A stretch of DNA of 64,000 nucleotides from Episyrphus balteatus (lineage: Eukaryota; Arthropoda; Insecta; Diptera; Syrphidae). The position numbers were made by a program, and so were the translations under genes. Under the pieces are notes generated by a model. The model had not been told where the DNA came from. It worked only from the letters and a program-made list of their open reading frames with translations, and searched no databases. Every line of letters starts with the position of its first letter. The stretch's first letter is position 1. Below are positions 41,861-53,430 of this stretch, in pieces. The stretch covers positions 29,111,636-29,175,635 of the forward strand of contig NC_079134.1 in NCBI RefSeq assembly GCF_945859705.1, read 5' to 3'.

Positions 41861-43132
41861 TTAAACCATATTAAATTTATCCCCTCTTCCATAAGGTGGT
41901 ACTTCATTAACAGGCGTGTAATATTCTCCACTAGCTAATTCATAATTATCTGCACCTCCCAATCGGACTTCATCAATTACATCATGGCAAGTGTTCAAAA
42001 TGGCCGATGTATAACCTTGACACTTCGCACTCTTAAAACTATTTTCAATTATTGATTCAGCATAATACCAATATGACCTCAAATGGGCACATAATCCAAC
42101 AACATCAATTTTAAAACATCCTGGCTGTACTTGGCCTCCATTTGCATAGAAATCAGCATTTCCGATTGGTTCCAGAAAGCCCAGTGTACCGCCATTGGTG
42201 TGAATCACTTCAACATATCGAGCGTCATCTTTGGTCAGACGTTCTTCGTTCTTAGCATCTTCATAGAGTGGCCCCGCCGGATCTAAGCCTATAATTGTAT
42301 GAACTTCTCCGGTACGGACATTTTTGCCAGCTATACCTGACACATGAGCACCTAAACTGTGACCGATGACATGAAGATCATCCAGCGACATTTCGCCTTC
42401 GTCAACTAAGAAATCAATCAATTTGGCAACTTTGACACCAACTTTAGGAACCATATAGGTGGCGCTTAAGTAGTTTAAGGTGAAGTAGTTAAACTTTCGA
42501 CTCCAGTCCACAGAGATCACATTGCAGTCCATGACTTGTAATAAAGCTTCACGGATAACGACGTTAAGTTCTGATTGGTGGCTGTTTTGCCAGCCGTGGA
42601 TGATGATTCTGTAAAGCAAATATCAAATGAAATATTAAAATAGTTCAGATTATTCATAAACTTTGAGAAAATAAGGCTTTACAAAGGCACTTGGTTTCTT
42701 AGTGTAAAGGGAAATGGTTCCAAAAACCGGATAAGTTTTGAAATCTAACTTTTTGCTTACCTTGTGGGATGGTTATTATTGAAATTCGATTTCTTCAAAC
42801 TCTTTTTATCGTCAGCAGATATTTTCTGAGACTTTTTAGGATTCTTCCGAGTGTATAAGTGAAAATCAACAGGTCTGTCATTGAACCAATTTCTCGCTTT
42901 TGTTTTACGTTGTTCCTTTTTAATTTCCTCTGCTGACATCCATTTCAAGGACCAATCGAGTTGTGGAACAAAATATCCATCCTCCGATACTTCGTTATTT
43001 TCTTCAATGGGAAGTGCAACAACTAAAATAATATTAAAATTTTATTTTAAAATTAGTCTTAATGTTTTTTGTTTTTAATTAAAACTTACTTAAAGTTACA
43101 CTTAAAAGTAGTAGAGCTCCTAATGTTTTCAT
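41861..43132 (-). CDS. Secreted lipase/phospholipase A1-like protein (gene B)
   Basis: Minus-strand exons 43090-43132, 42761-43022 and 41861-42608 (43, 262 and 748 bp) give 350 residues. The signal peptide is MKTLGALLLLSVTLIVA. Exon 2 encodes the propeptide-like and N-terminal part (HLYTRKNP). Exon 3 holds IIIHGW, GHSLG with Ser186, LDPAGP with Asp211 and CAHLR with His277; eight residues between Cys266 and Cys275 form a short lid. It is nearly identical to gene C; the only protein change I found is Leu165 here versus Phe165 in C. It is expected to be an extracellular lipid-hydrolysing enzyme. Its 3' flank is diverged from those of C and D. Confidence 0.93.
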
Positions 43133-43179
43133 TTTTGTATTCCAAAAATAATAATTGTGTTTTGTAAGAATCTTAACGC

Positions 43180-43187
43180 CTTTTATA
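43180..43187 (-). promoter_or_regulatory. TATA box of lipase gene B
   Basis: Minus strand TATAAAAG, about 48 bp before the start codon. AGATAAGACAATTATC lies at 43223-43238 upstream, carrying two opposed GATA cores. Confidence 0.8.
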
Positions 43188-44317
43188 CGGTTTATTTTTT
43201 TGGACTGCTTGATAATTTGGGTGATAATTGTCTTATCTATATAATTTTGAACGACTTTGTCTGAATTAGAAGTATAGGAAATTTAAAGATTTTGATCGAT
43301 CATTGAGGCTTTGAAGAGATAGTTCTTGGAATAAATCAATACAAAGTCTATGTTTATAAAATTATATCAGGGGGGTTTTATTTGACTTTCGTTTAAGCTC
43401 ATAGAAAATGAGGTTTATCTTCCTTTCCAATCAACTTCTATGAATTTATCATCATTGAACTTTTCAGGAAATACCAAGATTAACAAGATTATGTATTTTT
43501 CAGATTTTCCGATTGATCTATTAAGAATACTTGAACATTTTTTGCCACCTAATTTAGAGGCGTATTTAGGGGCGGATCCATATTTCGATGATTGGGTTAT
43601 CAGTAATTGGTGCATTATAAAAATTGGTAAAAGAGTCATTTAAGATGCGTAGACAACCTACGCGCTGGTAAAACTGTACCAAAACCTGTTTTTCCCACAC
43701 CCCTCTTCTTAATTATTATTAACTAAAACTGTTCCATTTTTTTTTTTTTTAATATTGTAACAAATTGGAATTTTTTTTTTTTTATTTTTAAGGTTTCTAC
43801 TTTTCTTTTTTTTTCAACCTTTAAAAAGTGTTCTTACCATTTTGAAAAAATTGAGATCGTAAAATTTGCAACGACAACAAAATCGTTTTCGAGTTGTTTT
43901 TTCCAAAAATATTTTTGGATTTTGAATTTTAAACGAGTGCTGAGTGAGTTTAAGTATTTAACAATAAGACATTTGAAAAATGCACTTTTAACGAACGTTG
44001 TGTTCTTGCATTTTCAAAAATTACCATAGGCAACTTTTTTTCATTGAAATAATCTATTTAAATCTTAACAAAGAACCAGAGATTTAAAATTAAAAAAAAT
44101 AAATTTGTAACCCACTTTTGTAGTATCAAAAAATAATTTACATATTAGAATCTAATAAATTAAGGAGCCTATTCAGACGGTGAGTGCGGCATTAAAGGGA
44201 AGTTTTTTTTTGCTCTCCCAAGGAAACTGATATACTATATTTATTTACTTAGGGAGCTATTTCAATGTGTATTTTGATATAAACATCTATAGGTACACTA
44301 CTTTTTCTTTAAAAAGA

Positions 44318-45945
44318 GGTTGTCTGTAAAGCCGGTTTACGGACGATGATTTTACGTGATTACGTCGTCAGAAAACAGGTTGTGTGCTTTTGTTTAAAAT
44401 GAGTCAATTGAAGCGTTTACTTTTTTCAAACAGTCATAATTTACAAAACAAAAGCTAAAAAAAAATACCTTTTTTATTTTCTCATTATATTAATTTTTTA
44501 TTTTAAAAGCTTACAAAAAAAATTTTGTAATTTAAAAGCCAAGTATTTCTTCTTTTATTTTTAAATTTTTATAATGCGCAAAGAGTATAAAAATAATTTG
44601 TTGAAAAAATCATTTTCATCAAAAAAAGCAAAGAAAACATGAATTTTTATCTTCTCACGTCATTAATTCCATTTTTTTTCCCTAACAACCTGTACCATCT
44701 CAAAGCTTATTGTCTAAGCTCAAAATATATATAACGATCAGGTCTATGAGACATCTACAAAAAGAGCTAGAATTTTTTGAACTCGATCAAATTTCATTAA
44801 AAAAAAGCAAAAAAAAACATTTATTTTTATGTCCTCAAGCTATTTTATCAATTTTTTTCAATTACAACCTATAAAAAATTTTACACCATATGAAAGCTTA
44901 TTATTTCACCTTTCATTTGACGTATTAAACCTATTTCATAGATGCCTACTAGAGAAGTAACAATTTTTTAAAGTCAACCATGTCGAATTTCCAGACTGAG
45001 ATTACGGTACTTCCCACACTGGTGGCTGTTCATGATCAACAGATGTCCAGTTGTGTTTTGAGGTTTTTCGCAAGTTTCTTGATTTAACATTGTGAATCTT
45101 GTTGTTAGTCTACCGTTATGTGTGATATACCAAATGAAAGGTAATTGTATCAGGATACTCATAAAAGTTTAATAAAATTTCTATCTGCTCTTGATCAAAG
45201 TTATAACCTGTTGAATTCTAAAATTTTATTTTACCGTTATCTCAAAGTTGTGTTTATGAAAATGATTGAAACTTCGCACACATTTAGTCGTGGTCATGAT
45301 CTATCATTACTTCATACTTTAAAAACGGTCAAAAAACGTGTTTCTTTTGTTATTCAGTCAAAACTCACTAAACGATTCCAATTTTTTGCACAATGTATAA
45401 GACCAAAACTTACATGTTCTATAAGTTTGAGATTTTTTGAACGCTCCAAAAAAACGCTAAACATCAAAAACTACCCAAAAATACTGAAATTCTCTACGAT
45501 TTTCGTTTAGATTTTACCCCAAATTTTACCTTTCCGTTTTACTCCTGTTTACCCTATTAAATGACGGAATTTTTAAAAATCCTTCATTTCGATTAAGCTT
45601 TAGGTTATTATCTTTCAAATAAGCTATAGGAGATTTTTGTATCTCTGATAGTTTATTTTTAATTTTTAATTGAATTTTTTTGCCACACTGCGAAAGTGCG
45701 AGAGTGTAACGTTAGAAAATGGCGTCACTTTTTTGTGATGGCTGCCATGGTTCATCGATTTATAAGACGTTATCACGTCAAAAATTATTTAAGCTTTTGT
45801 TTGGCTAATTGAATTTTTTTGCCACACTGCGAAAGTGCGAGAGTGTAACGTTAGAAAATGGCGTCACTTTTTTGTGGTGGCTGCCATGGTTCATCGATTT
45901 ATAAGACGTTATCACGTCAAAAATTATTTAAGCTTTTGTTTGGCT
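44318..45945 (+). repeat. Dispersed repeat R1, copy 3, with a 139-bp tandem duplication
   Basis: It carries the R1 blocks GGTTTACGGACGATGATTTT near 44334, AAAAAGAGCTAGAATTTTTT near 44757 and AAAATGGCGTCACTTTTTTG near 45716. The last part, from TAATTGAATTTTTTTGCCAC, is duplicated in tandem (45667-45805 and 45806-45944) with almost no change, so that duplication is recent. Confidence 0.7.
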
Positions 45946-47107
45946 TTAAATATTTTCTTATAAATTCTAATAAAATATTAATTTTTCCATTAAAAGGGGT
46001 TGCCACATTAGAAGCTGGCAACACCCTGTTTTTTTTTATTTCATTCTTGGTATTAATTTATCACCAATTTTAACCTCTAACCTTACTATCTCGTCGGTTA
46101 CCGTTTGGACTAAAAGTAATTGCATTGAATTTTTTTTTTTTTTTCAATGCAAAATGTAGGTAGGTAGGTATGCATTTAGTATTTTTTTATACTTGCGAAT
46201 TTCTTACAAATTTGACTTTTTATCTTTTATTATCTTCAATATTATAGTAGAAAAAGTTAATGTTTTGTGAAATAGCCAAAATTAAGAGAAATTCAACGAG
46301 TTTTAAAAAAATATTTAATGCATACATTATGCAATAAATAAATTTTATTTTCCAATGCAATTGTTTTTTCATTTTCAATAACATTTTTTTTAATGCAAAA
46401 TATTTTTAGTTGCAATACATAAATATTTTTTTTTTTTTTTATTTCAAATGCATTTTTTTTAAATTGATATTTTTACAATCCTGGCTATTAGTAAATAAGA
46501 ATACTTTTGTGCACTGTGGTGTATGCGTTACCTTTTTTCAATTTAAAATATATGTAGTTCAAATTGAAATGAAAAATATTTATAAAATTATATTTGGATA
46601 TTAAAGCTTGTGTCTTTTTTTCTTTTAACCAAAGTTCATAGTTTTGATCAGGACAGTTATGTTCCTGTTTTTTTTTTTACTTAACCGGTAGGTATTTATA
46701 AATGGAAAAATACCGGGTCTTATCAGGTTATATACCTACTCAATAACGGCAAACACCAACACTCTATTTTGGGTATTTAAAATTATGCAATGACTCAAAT
46801 TTTATAATAAAGGTTTCATAAAAAGGAAGAAAACATTCCAATTTTGTAAAGTTTTGTCTATAACTTAATACAATATTTTTTAATGTTATTCGCAAAACAA
46901 AAATAAACAATACTTTACTTTTAGTCCAAGCGGTGACCGACGAGTTAGTAAGGCTAGAGATTAAAATTGGTGATAAATCAATATCAAGAATAAAATAAAA
47001 ACAAAACAGGGTGCTGCCAGCTTCTAATGTGGCAACCCCTTTTAATGGAAAAATTAATATTTTATTAGAATTTATAAGAAAATATTTAAAGCCAAACAAA
47101 AGCTTAC
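45925..47107. repeat. Inverted repeat within the lipase-pair spacer
   Basis: The arms are about 45925-46118 and 46915-47107. The left has AAGGGGTTGCCACATTAGAA and TATCACCAATTTTAACCTC-like sequence; the right has the complements. The region between is a TGCAAT-rich element (46119-46500) plus unassigned DNA. The arms are 85-95% alike by eye. Confidence 0.75.
46119..46500 (-). repeat. TGCAAT-rich dispersed element, copy 1
   Basis: Runs of TTTTTAATGCAAAAT and TTGCAAT alternate with a block around ATGTAGGTAGGTAGGTATGC and ATTATCTTCAATATTATAG. The same blocks occur inverted at 50450-50831. Non-coding. Confidence 0.65.
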
Positions 47108-48117
47108 GGGAAAAAATTACTACCCTATGAAAAAATTACTACAAAAAATATATTTTAAAGAAAAAGTAGGTATAGATGTATGAATAGGCTCCTTAATTTA
47201 TTAGATTCTAATATGTAAATTATTTTTTGATACTACAAAAGTGGGTTACAAATTTATTTTTTTTAATTTTAAATCTCTGGTTCTTTGTTAAGATTTAAAT
47301 AGATTATTTCAATGAAAAAAAGTTGCCTATGGTAATTTTTGAAAATGCAAGAACACAACGTTCGTTAAAAGTGCATTTTTCAAATGTCTTATTGTTAAAT
47401 ACTTAAACTCACTCAGCACTCGTTTAAAATTCAAAATCCAAAAATATTTTTGGAAAAAACAACTCGAAAACGATTTTGTTGTCGTTGCAAATTTTACGAT
47501 CTCAATTTTTTCAAAATGGTAAGAACACTTTTTAAAGGTTGAAAAAAAAAGAAAAGTAGAAACCTTAAAAATAAAAAAAAAAAAATTCCAATTTGTTACA
47601 ATATTAAAAAAAAAAAAAATGGAACAGTTTTAGTTAATAATAATTAAGAAGAGGGGTGTGGGAAAAACAGGTTTTGGTACAGTTTTACCAGCGCGTAGGT
47701 TGTCTACGCATCTTAAATGACTCTTTTACCAATTTTTATAATGCACCAATTACTGATAACCCAATCATCGAAATATGGATCCGCCCCTAAATACGCCTCT
47801 AAATTAGGTGGCAAAAAATGTTCAAGTATTCTTAATAGATCAATCGGAAAATCTGAAAAATACATAATCTTGTTAATCTTGGTATTTCCTGAAAAGTTCA
47901 ATGATGATAAATTCATAGAAGTTGATTGGAAAGGAAGATAAACCTCATTTTCTATGAGCTTAAACGAAAGTCAAATAAAACCCCCCTGATATAATTTTAT
48001 AAACATAGACTTTGTATTGATTTATTCCAAGAACTATCTCTTCAAAGCCTCAATGATCGATCAAAATCTTTAAATTTCCTATACTTCTAATTCAGACAAA
48101 GTCGTTCAAAATTATAT

Positions 48118-48133
48118 AGATAAGACAATTATC
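48118..48133 (+). promoter_or_regulatory. GATA-type motif upstream of lipase gene C
   Basis: AGATAAGACAATTATC has a GATA core on each strand. The same motif lies upstream of B (43223), D (AGATAAGACAATTTTATCT, 53342) and, altered, the pseudogene (AGATAAGACACTTTTATCT, 32175). GATA factors drive midgut genes in flies; binding here is inferred. Confidence 0.6.
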
Positions 48134-48168
48134 ACCCAAATTATCAAGCAGTCCAAAAAAATAAACCG

Positions 48169-48176
48169 TATAAAAG
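48169..48176 (+). promoter_or_regulatory. TATA box of lipase gene C
   Basis: TATAAAAG, 55 bp before the start codon; a cap site about 30 bp downstream (near 48200) would leave a 5' leader of some 25 bases. Confidence 0.8.
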
Positions 48177-48223
48177 GCGTTAAGATTCTTACAAAACACA
48201 ATTATTATTTTTGGAATACAAAA

Positions 48224-49495
48224 ATGAAAACATTAGGAGCTCTACTACTTTTAAGTGTAACTTTAAGTAAGTTTTAATTAAAAACAAAAAACATTAAGAC
48301 TAATTTTAAAATAAAATTTTAATATTATTTTAGTTGTTGCACTTCCCATTGAAGAAAATAACGAAGTATCGGAGGATGGATATTTTGTTCCACAACTCGA
48401 TTGGTCCTTGAAATGGATGTCAGCAGAGGAAATTAAAAAGGAACAACGTAAAACAAAAGCGAGAAATTGGTTCAATGACAGACCTGTTGATTTTCACTTA
48501 TACACTCGGAAGAATCCTAAAAAGTCTCAGAAAATATCTGCTGACGATAAAAAGAGTTTGAAGAAATCGAATTTCAATAATAACCATCCCACAAGGTAAG
48601 CAAAAAGTTAGATTTCAAAACTTATCCGGTTTTTGGAACCATTTCCCTTTACACTAAGAAACCAAGTGCCTTTGTAAAGCCTTATTTTCTCAAAGTTTAT
48701 GAATAATCTGAACTATTTTAATATTTCATTTGATATTTGCTTTACAGAATCATCATCCACGGCTGGCAAAACAGCCACCAATCAGAACTTAACGTCGTTA
48801 TCCGTGAAGCTTTATTACAAGTCATGGACTGCAATGTGATCTCTGTGGACTGGAGTCGAAAGTTTAACTACTTCACCTTAAACTACTTAAGCGCCACCTA
48901 TATGGTTCCCAAAGTTGGTGTCAAAGTTGCCAAATTCATTGATTTCTTAGTTGACGAAGGCGAAATGTCATTGGATGATCTTCATGTCATCGGGCACAGT
49001 TTAGGTGCTCATGTGTCAGGTATAGCTGGCAAAAATGTCCGTACCGGAGAAGTTCATACAATTATAGGCTTAGATCCGGCGGGGCCACTCTATGAAGATG
49101 CTAAGAACGAAGAACGTCTGACCAAAGATGACGCTCGATATGTTGAAGTGATTCACACCAATGGCGGTACACTGGGCTTTCTGGAACCAATCGGAAATGC
49201 TGATTTCTATGCAAATGGAGGCCAAGTACAGCCAGGATGTTTTAAAATTGATGTTGTTGGATTATGTGCCCATTTGAGGTCATATTGGTATTATGCTGAA
49301 TCAATAATTGAAAATAGTTTTAAGAGTGCGAAGTGTCAAGGTTATACATCGGCCATTTTGAACACTTGCCATGATGTAATTGATGAAGTCCGATTGGGAG
49401 GTGCAGATAATTATGAATTAGCTAGTGGAGAATATTACACGCCTGTTAATGAAGTACCACCTTATGGAAGAGGGGATAAATTTAATATGGTTTAA
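48224..49495 (+). CDS. Secreted lipase/phospholipase A1-like protein (gene C)
   Basis: Exons 48224-48266, 48334-48595 and 48748-49495 with GT/AG borders give 350 residues. Signal peptide, IIIHGW, Ser186 (GHSLG), Asp211 (LDPAGP) and His277 (CAHLR) are as in gene B. Phe165 is unique to this copy. Bases 48970, 48971 and 48994 agree with gene D and not with B, although B is otherwise the near twin. The 3' flank also follows D. The gene is therefore a mosaic of B-like and D-like sequence. AATAAA overlaps the region five bases after the stop (49500-49505), implying a very short 3' UTR. Confidence 0.93.
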
Positions 49496-49560
49496 AATTA
49501 ATAAACACATGTTATTGTATTGCATAGAATTTTGTATTTTTATTATATCCCCAGTGATTA

Positions 49561-50440
49561 AATTATAGGGAGCTTATATAGGGTCACTATGGCGTATACG
49601 GATTTTGTTTGTTTGTAAAATCTTATAATGCAACTTATCTCTATTTTAGAATAGTTAATCAGACGAGTTGAACTTTGCTGACTTTCTTTGACTTTTCAAA
49701 TAGTTAAATTGCCCATGAACAAAGTTTTTTCTTCCTAAAACATTTACGCACATAAAAATCTTAAAACTTTATAGCAGTTGCGCTGAATCACTTTCATTTA
49801 CCTCATGAATTGTCTAAAAGAACATCGAGAAGAAATTTGTGTTACGTTCCTAAAATTCTTTAAAAAATACATAAACATTGCTGGAATTATTGAATTATGG
49901 TTATGTCCTGAACAGCCATCTTAAAAAAGTTATTGGCGATGCGATAATAGAACTCAAGATATAAGGTTTTTAAGCGGCTTTGTTTTGGAGACTTTTCTGT
50001 TTACCTAATATGTATTTTGTTTGTTATTTTAAATTTAAAACTCTCTAAGAAGAGAGCTGATTTGGTTAGTTAAAAAAGCTTATATCTTGATTACTATTTG
50101 TCGTATCACCGAGATTGAAGTATTGAGGAAATGAAATGAAAATGGGGGAAATGACAGAGCATCATTCCTTATTATCAGAATGAGAATTTTTGCTTACTTA
50201 GCTTACTCACATTTATTGGAAAACTCACGTTTTTAAACCCCCCGAAACCCATATAAAGCGTCGATTTAAAGCTGCAGACTTTCGAATTCGTTATTAGAAC
50301 GCACAAGGCTATACAAATGCATACTCACATTTTGGTAATACCTCATCTCCCAAAATTTGCTGTGGGCTCTCGGTCAATTAAGATTTATTGCTCAGATCGT
50401 AATATTGATTAAAAATTGAATCTCCTTGTTTGTCCGTTAC
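49561..50440. other. Intergenic sequence downstream of gene C
   Basis: The first 100 bp (GGGAGCTTATATAGGGTCAC, ATGGCGTATACGGA) is shared with the region after gene D (54738-54772), showing that the duplicated unit of C and D includes 3' flank. The rest is AT-rich with no gene. Confidence 0.5.
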
Positions 50441-50449
50441 AAGGTGGCA

Positions 50450-50951
50450 CTTTTTGCAAAAATATCAATTTAAAAAAAATGCATTTGAAATAAAAAAAAA
50501 ATTTTATTGCAAGAAAAAATATTTGCATTGAAAAAAAAAAATATTTAGGTATTGCCAATAAAAATATTTTGCATTAATAAAAATGTAATTGCAAATGAAA
50601 ACAAAAATTGCATTGAAAAATAAAATTTATTAAAAAAAAAATTTAATGCAAAATGTATGCATTAAATATTTTTTTAATACTCGTTGAATTTCTTAAAATT
50701 TTGGCTATTGGACAAAACATAAACTTTTTCTACTATAATATTGAAGATAATAAAAGATAAAAAGTCAAATTTGTAAGAAATTCTCAAGTATACAAAAAAT
50801 ACTAAATGCATACCTACCTACATTTTGCATTAAATTTTTTTACTTGCGATATATAGGGCAAGTTTAGGATTCGTAAAAAAAATCGAACTCGAAATAACAA
50901 TTTTACATGACATTACGATGATGGAGAATGCCAAAAAAGTGGTCTGGGAAT

Positions 50952-50993
<42 letters not shown>

Positions 50994-52075
50994 TGCACCT
51001 CGAGCTAGAGCCTAAACGACTAGAGCGATTCTCTTCAAACTTGGTAGTTACCAATCTTAGGCGATTCCCTAGAGGAAAAATTTAAATTTTTTTTAGAACC
51101 AAAACTAACGGTAGGTACCTGTCATATAACAGAAATAGAAAAGTTAATTTTTATCAAAAACGGCTCTAACGATTTTGATTAAAATTTTTATGTGTAGTAT
51201 TACACATAAGAACCAACTTTTGAAATAAAAAAAATATTTTTTGGACCATTATTAACTATAAATTAAAACTAACCTGATTTCAACGAAAATTTTTGCACAA
51301 AAGCATTTTAGTAAAGGTTAAATTAAAATTTTAAAAAAAATTTCAAAAAACACATTTTTGGATTTTTAAAAAATATTTCAAAATTTTTTTTTGAAAAATC
51401 AACTTTTTGAAAACGGGTTAGTGAAAAATTTTGAAATTTCGTTTTTATGTGTAAATTAATTATTTCTTAAAAATGGCATACCAACTTTATTTTTGAAAAA
51501 TGTTGGAAAATTTTTATATATGAAAAACTATTTTTTTGAAAAAACGGCTCTAACGATTTTTGAAATTTTTTTTTTCTAAAAATTCCTTTTTATACAAGAA
51601 ATAAAATGGCATACTTGGTTTTTTGTAAAAGATCAATTAAAACGGTGTTTAATTAGTTTTAAAAACAGATTTTACTTCTTTTTTTAATTTCTTGAATATA
51701 TAAAATTTTAATTTTTTCTCTTATTTTCTTTTATAAAAAGCTTTAACAAAAGAGTGCAATTTATTTTTCAATGCAGGCAATTTTGTATTTGCAACTAATT
51801 TTTTTTTTTTAATGCAAAATATTGTTCTTTGCAATACAAATTTAATTTTCAATGGAATTCTTTTTCATTTGCAATAACATTTTTTTAATGGAAAATATTT
51901 TTACTTGCAATAAATATTTTTTTTTCAATGCAAATATTTTTGAGCTGCATCAATTTTTTTTTAATGCAAATATTTCTCAGTATTTTTTTTTATTTGCAAT
52001 AAAATATTTTTTTTTTTAATTTGTAATGGAGAGCAAATGCATTAAAAATAAAATGATTTTTTACAACCCTGCTTA
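50450..52075 (+). repeat. TGCAAT-rich element, copy 2, split by an R2 repeat
   Basis: Blocks 50450-50831 and 51765-52075 are rich in AATGCAAAAT and TTGCAAT. Between them lies R2 copy 2 (50845-51765). The order suggests R2 entered the TGCAAT element, or that they moved as a unit. Confidence 0.6.
50845..51765 (+). repeat. Dispersed repeat R2 with a CTGT microsatellite, copy 2
   Basis: It starts ACTTGCGATATATAGGGCAA, has (CTGT)n at 50954-50990, then the same AT-rich tail as 3180-3970. It has fewer tetranucleotide units than copy 1. Confidence 0.75.
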
Positions 52076-53030
52076 TATGCAGGTTTGGTTCAAACAATTG
52101 AAATAGTCATCATTAGGCAATTTATACTTGTAAGCCTAGTGGTTATTTTACAAATGAGAATAATACTAATTAAGAAAGATTTTCTTAAAAAGAAAGAAAA
52201 AAACTATATCAAGGGTAGTTATTGGCGAAATTAAAAGAGTTTTACAACAATTAGTTTTTTAAAGTTTAATCTAACTTTTCGAATTATTATGATTTATTTA
52301 TTATTAAAAAGAAAATCTAGTACAGTAGTACATTTCATTTAAGGTATGTATAAATATATTTTTGAGTCACTGTTACTTAACAAAAAAATCTATTACGTTT
52401 TCATTTTATTGCAGTTTAACCTTTCATTATCTCTTATTAAAGTTTTAACTGTTATTCCTAACTGTTATTTCATCGTTTAAAGTTAAAATAAAATTCATTC
52501 TATTTTGAACATTCGAAGAGTCAAGAGCTCAAAAGAAAATTAACTCGTCTTTTTTTTATCTGATACAAAACAAGAAAATATCAAGACATTTGAAGATCTT
52601 CGGGGCTCTGGTGCCTGATCTACAAACTAATATCACTTTTAATGAGGGGATTAATCTTTCCACTACAAACTATATTTTTTTGACTTTTTTTTTATTATGG
52701 CATAATTGCAAAACAGAAAATAAGGATTTTTTTTTATTTTTATTTTGTCCTTAAATTTATTTTTAATTATATTTGTATTAGAAATAACAATTAAACATCA
52801 AATTTTCAATTTCCGCAACGATTTTTCTTTTTCTGGACAATCGTGCGTCGATCGTGCATGCATTAACCGGAAATACCTAATTATTCCACAAATGACTCTT
52901 ACATTGGTTTTCATTTAACATAACCCCAAATTTGTAGTATATATCCGGCCCTAAACCAGCCAAAGACACTCGATTTGGCGTGTGACAAAAAATACTATTT
53001 CAAAAGTCTCAATCTCATATTCTAAGTAAA
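52076..53030. other. Intergenic sequence upstream of gene D
   Basis: AT-rich, no gene. Bases 52790-52885 are an inverted, partly duplicated match to 30-110 (TGCATTAACCGGAAAT block). Confidence 0.4.
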
Positions 53031-53341
53031 CTCAATCGAAAAATATCAAAAGATCAAGAATACAAAGGTAATCTAAGTATTTCCTGAAAAGTTGAATGAA
53101 AAAATAAATAAATAGATAAATCCAAAAAGATAAACCATTTTTCTGTGCGCATAAACGAAAGTCAGATTAGATCATCTATCTACCTATTAGGGGTTGCTTC
53201 CAAAAATCAATTAATATTATATTTTTAAAGTTAGACTTTGTATTGATTTATTCGTATAACTATCTCATCAAAAAACCTCAATGATCGATCAAAATCTTTA
53301 ATTAACACTTCTAATTAAGACAAAGTCGTTCAAAATAATAT

Positions 53342-53360
53342 AGATAAGACAATTTTATCT
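53342..53360 (+). promoter_or_regulatory. GATA-type palindromic motif upstream of lipase gene D
   Basis: AGATAAGACAATTTTATCT contains two opposed GATA cores 34 bp upstream of the TATA box, conserved among the lipase copies. Confidence 0.6.
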
Positions 53361-53375
53361 AATAACAAAAAAGTC

Positions 53376-53409
53376 TATATAAGGCGTTAAGATTTTTACA
53401 AAACTCAGT
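53376..53409 (+). promoter_or_regulatory. Core promoter of lipase gene D (TATA plus initiator)
   Basis: TATATAAG at 53376 and TCAGT at 53405-53409 place the initiator A 31 bp downstream of the TATA start, the standard arthropod spacing. The predicted 5' leader is about 24 bases. Confidence 0.8.
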
Positions 53410-53430
53410 CATTATTTTGGGACTACAAAA

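Larger units (their letters stand above)
41861..44175 (-). repeat. Left arm of the inverted lipase duplication
   Basis: This arm covers gene B, its introns and about 1 kb of upstream DNA ending TAAGGAGCCTATTCA. It has the same length (2,315 bp) as the right arm 47181-49495 and is its near-exact reverse complement, including homopolymer runs. I noticed only four substitutions, all in exon 3. Outside the stop codon similarity falls sharply. Confidence 0.93.
47181..49495 (+). repeat. Right arm of the inverted lipase duplication
   Basis: The mirror image of 41861-44175, starting TGAATAGGCTCC and ending at the stop codon of gene C. The spacer between arms is 3,005 bp. Confidence 0.93.

Noticed and set aside
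43415..47941. Identical short frames at 43415-43643 and 47713-47941
   Set aside because: They are the same upstream non-coding DNA present on both arms of the inverted duplication, open on both strands by chance.
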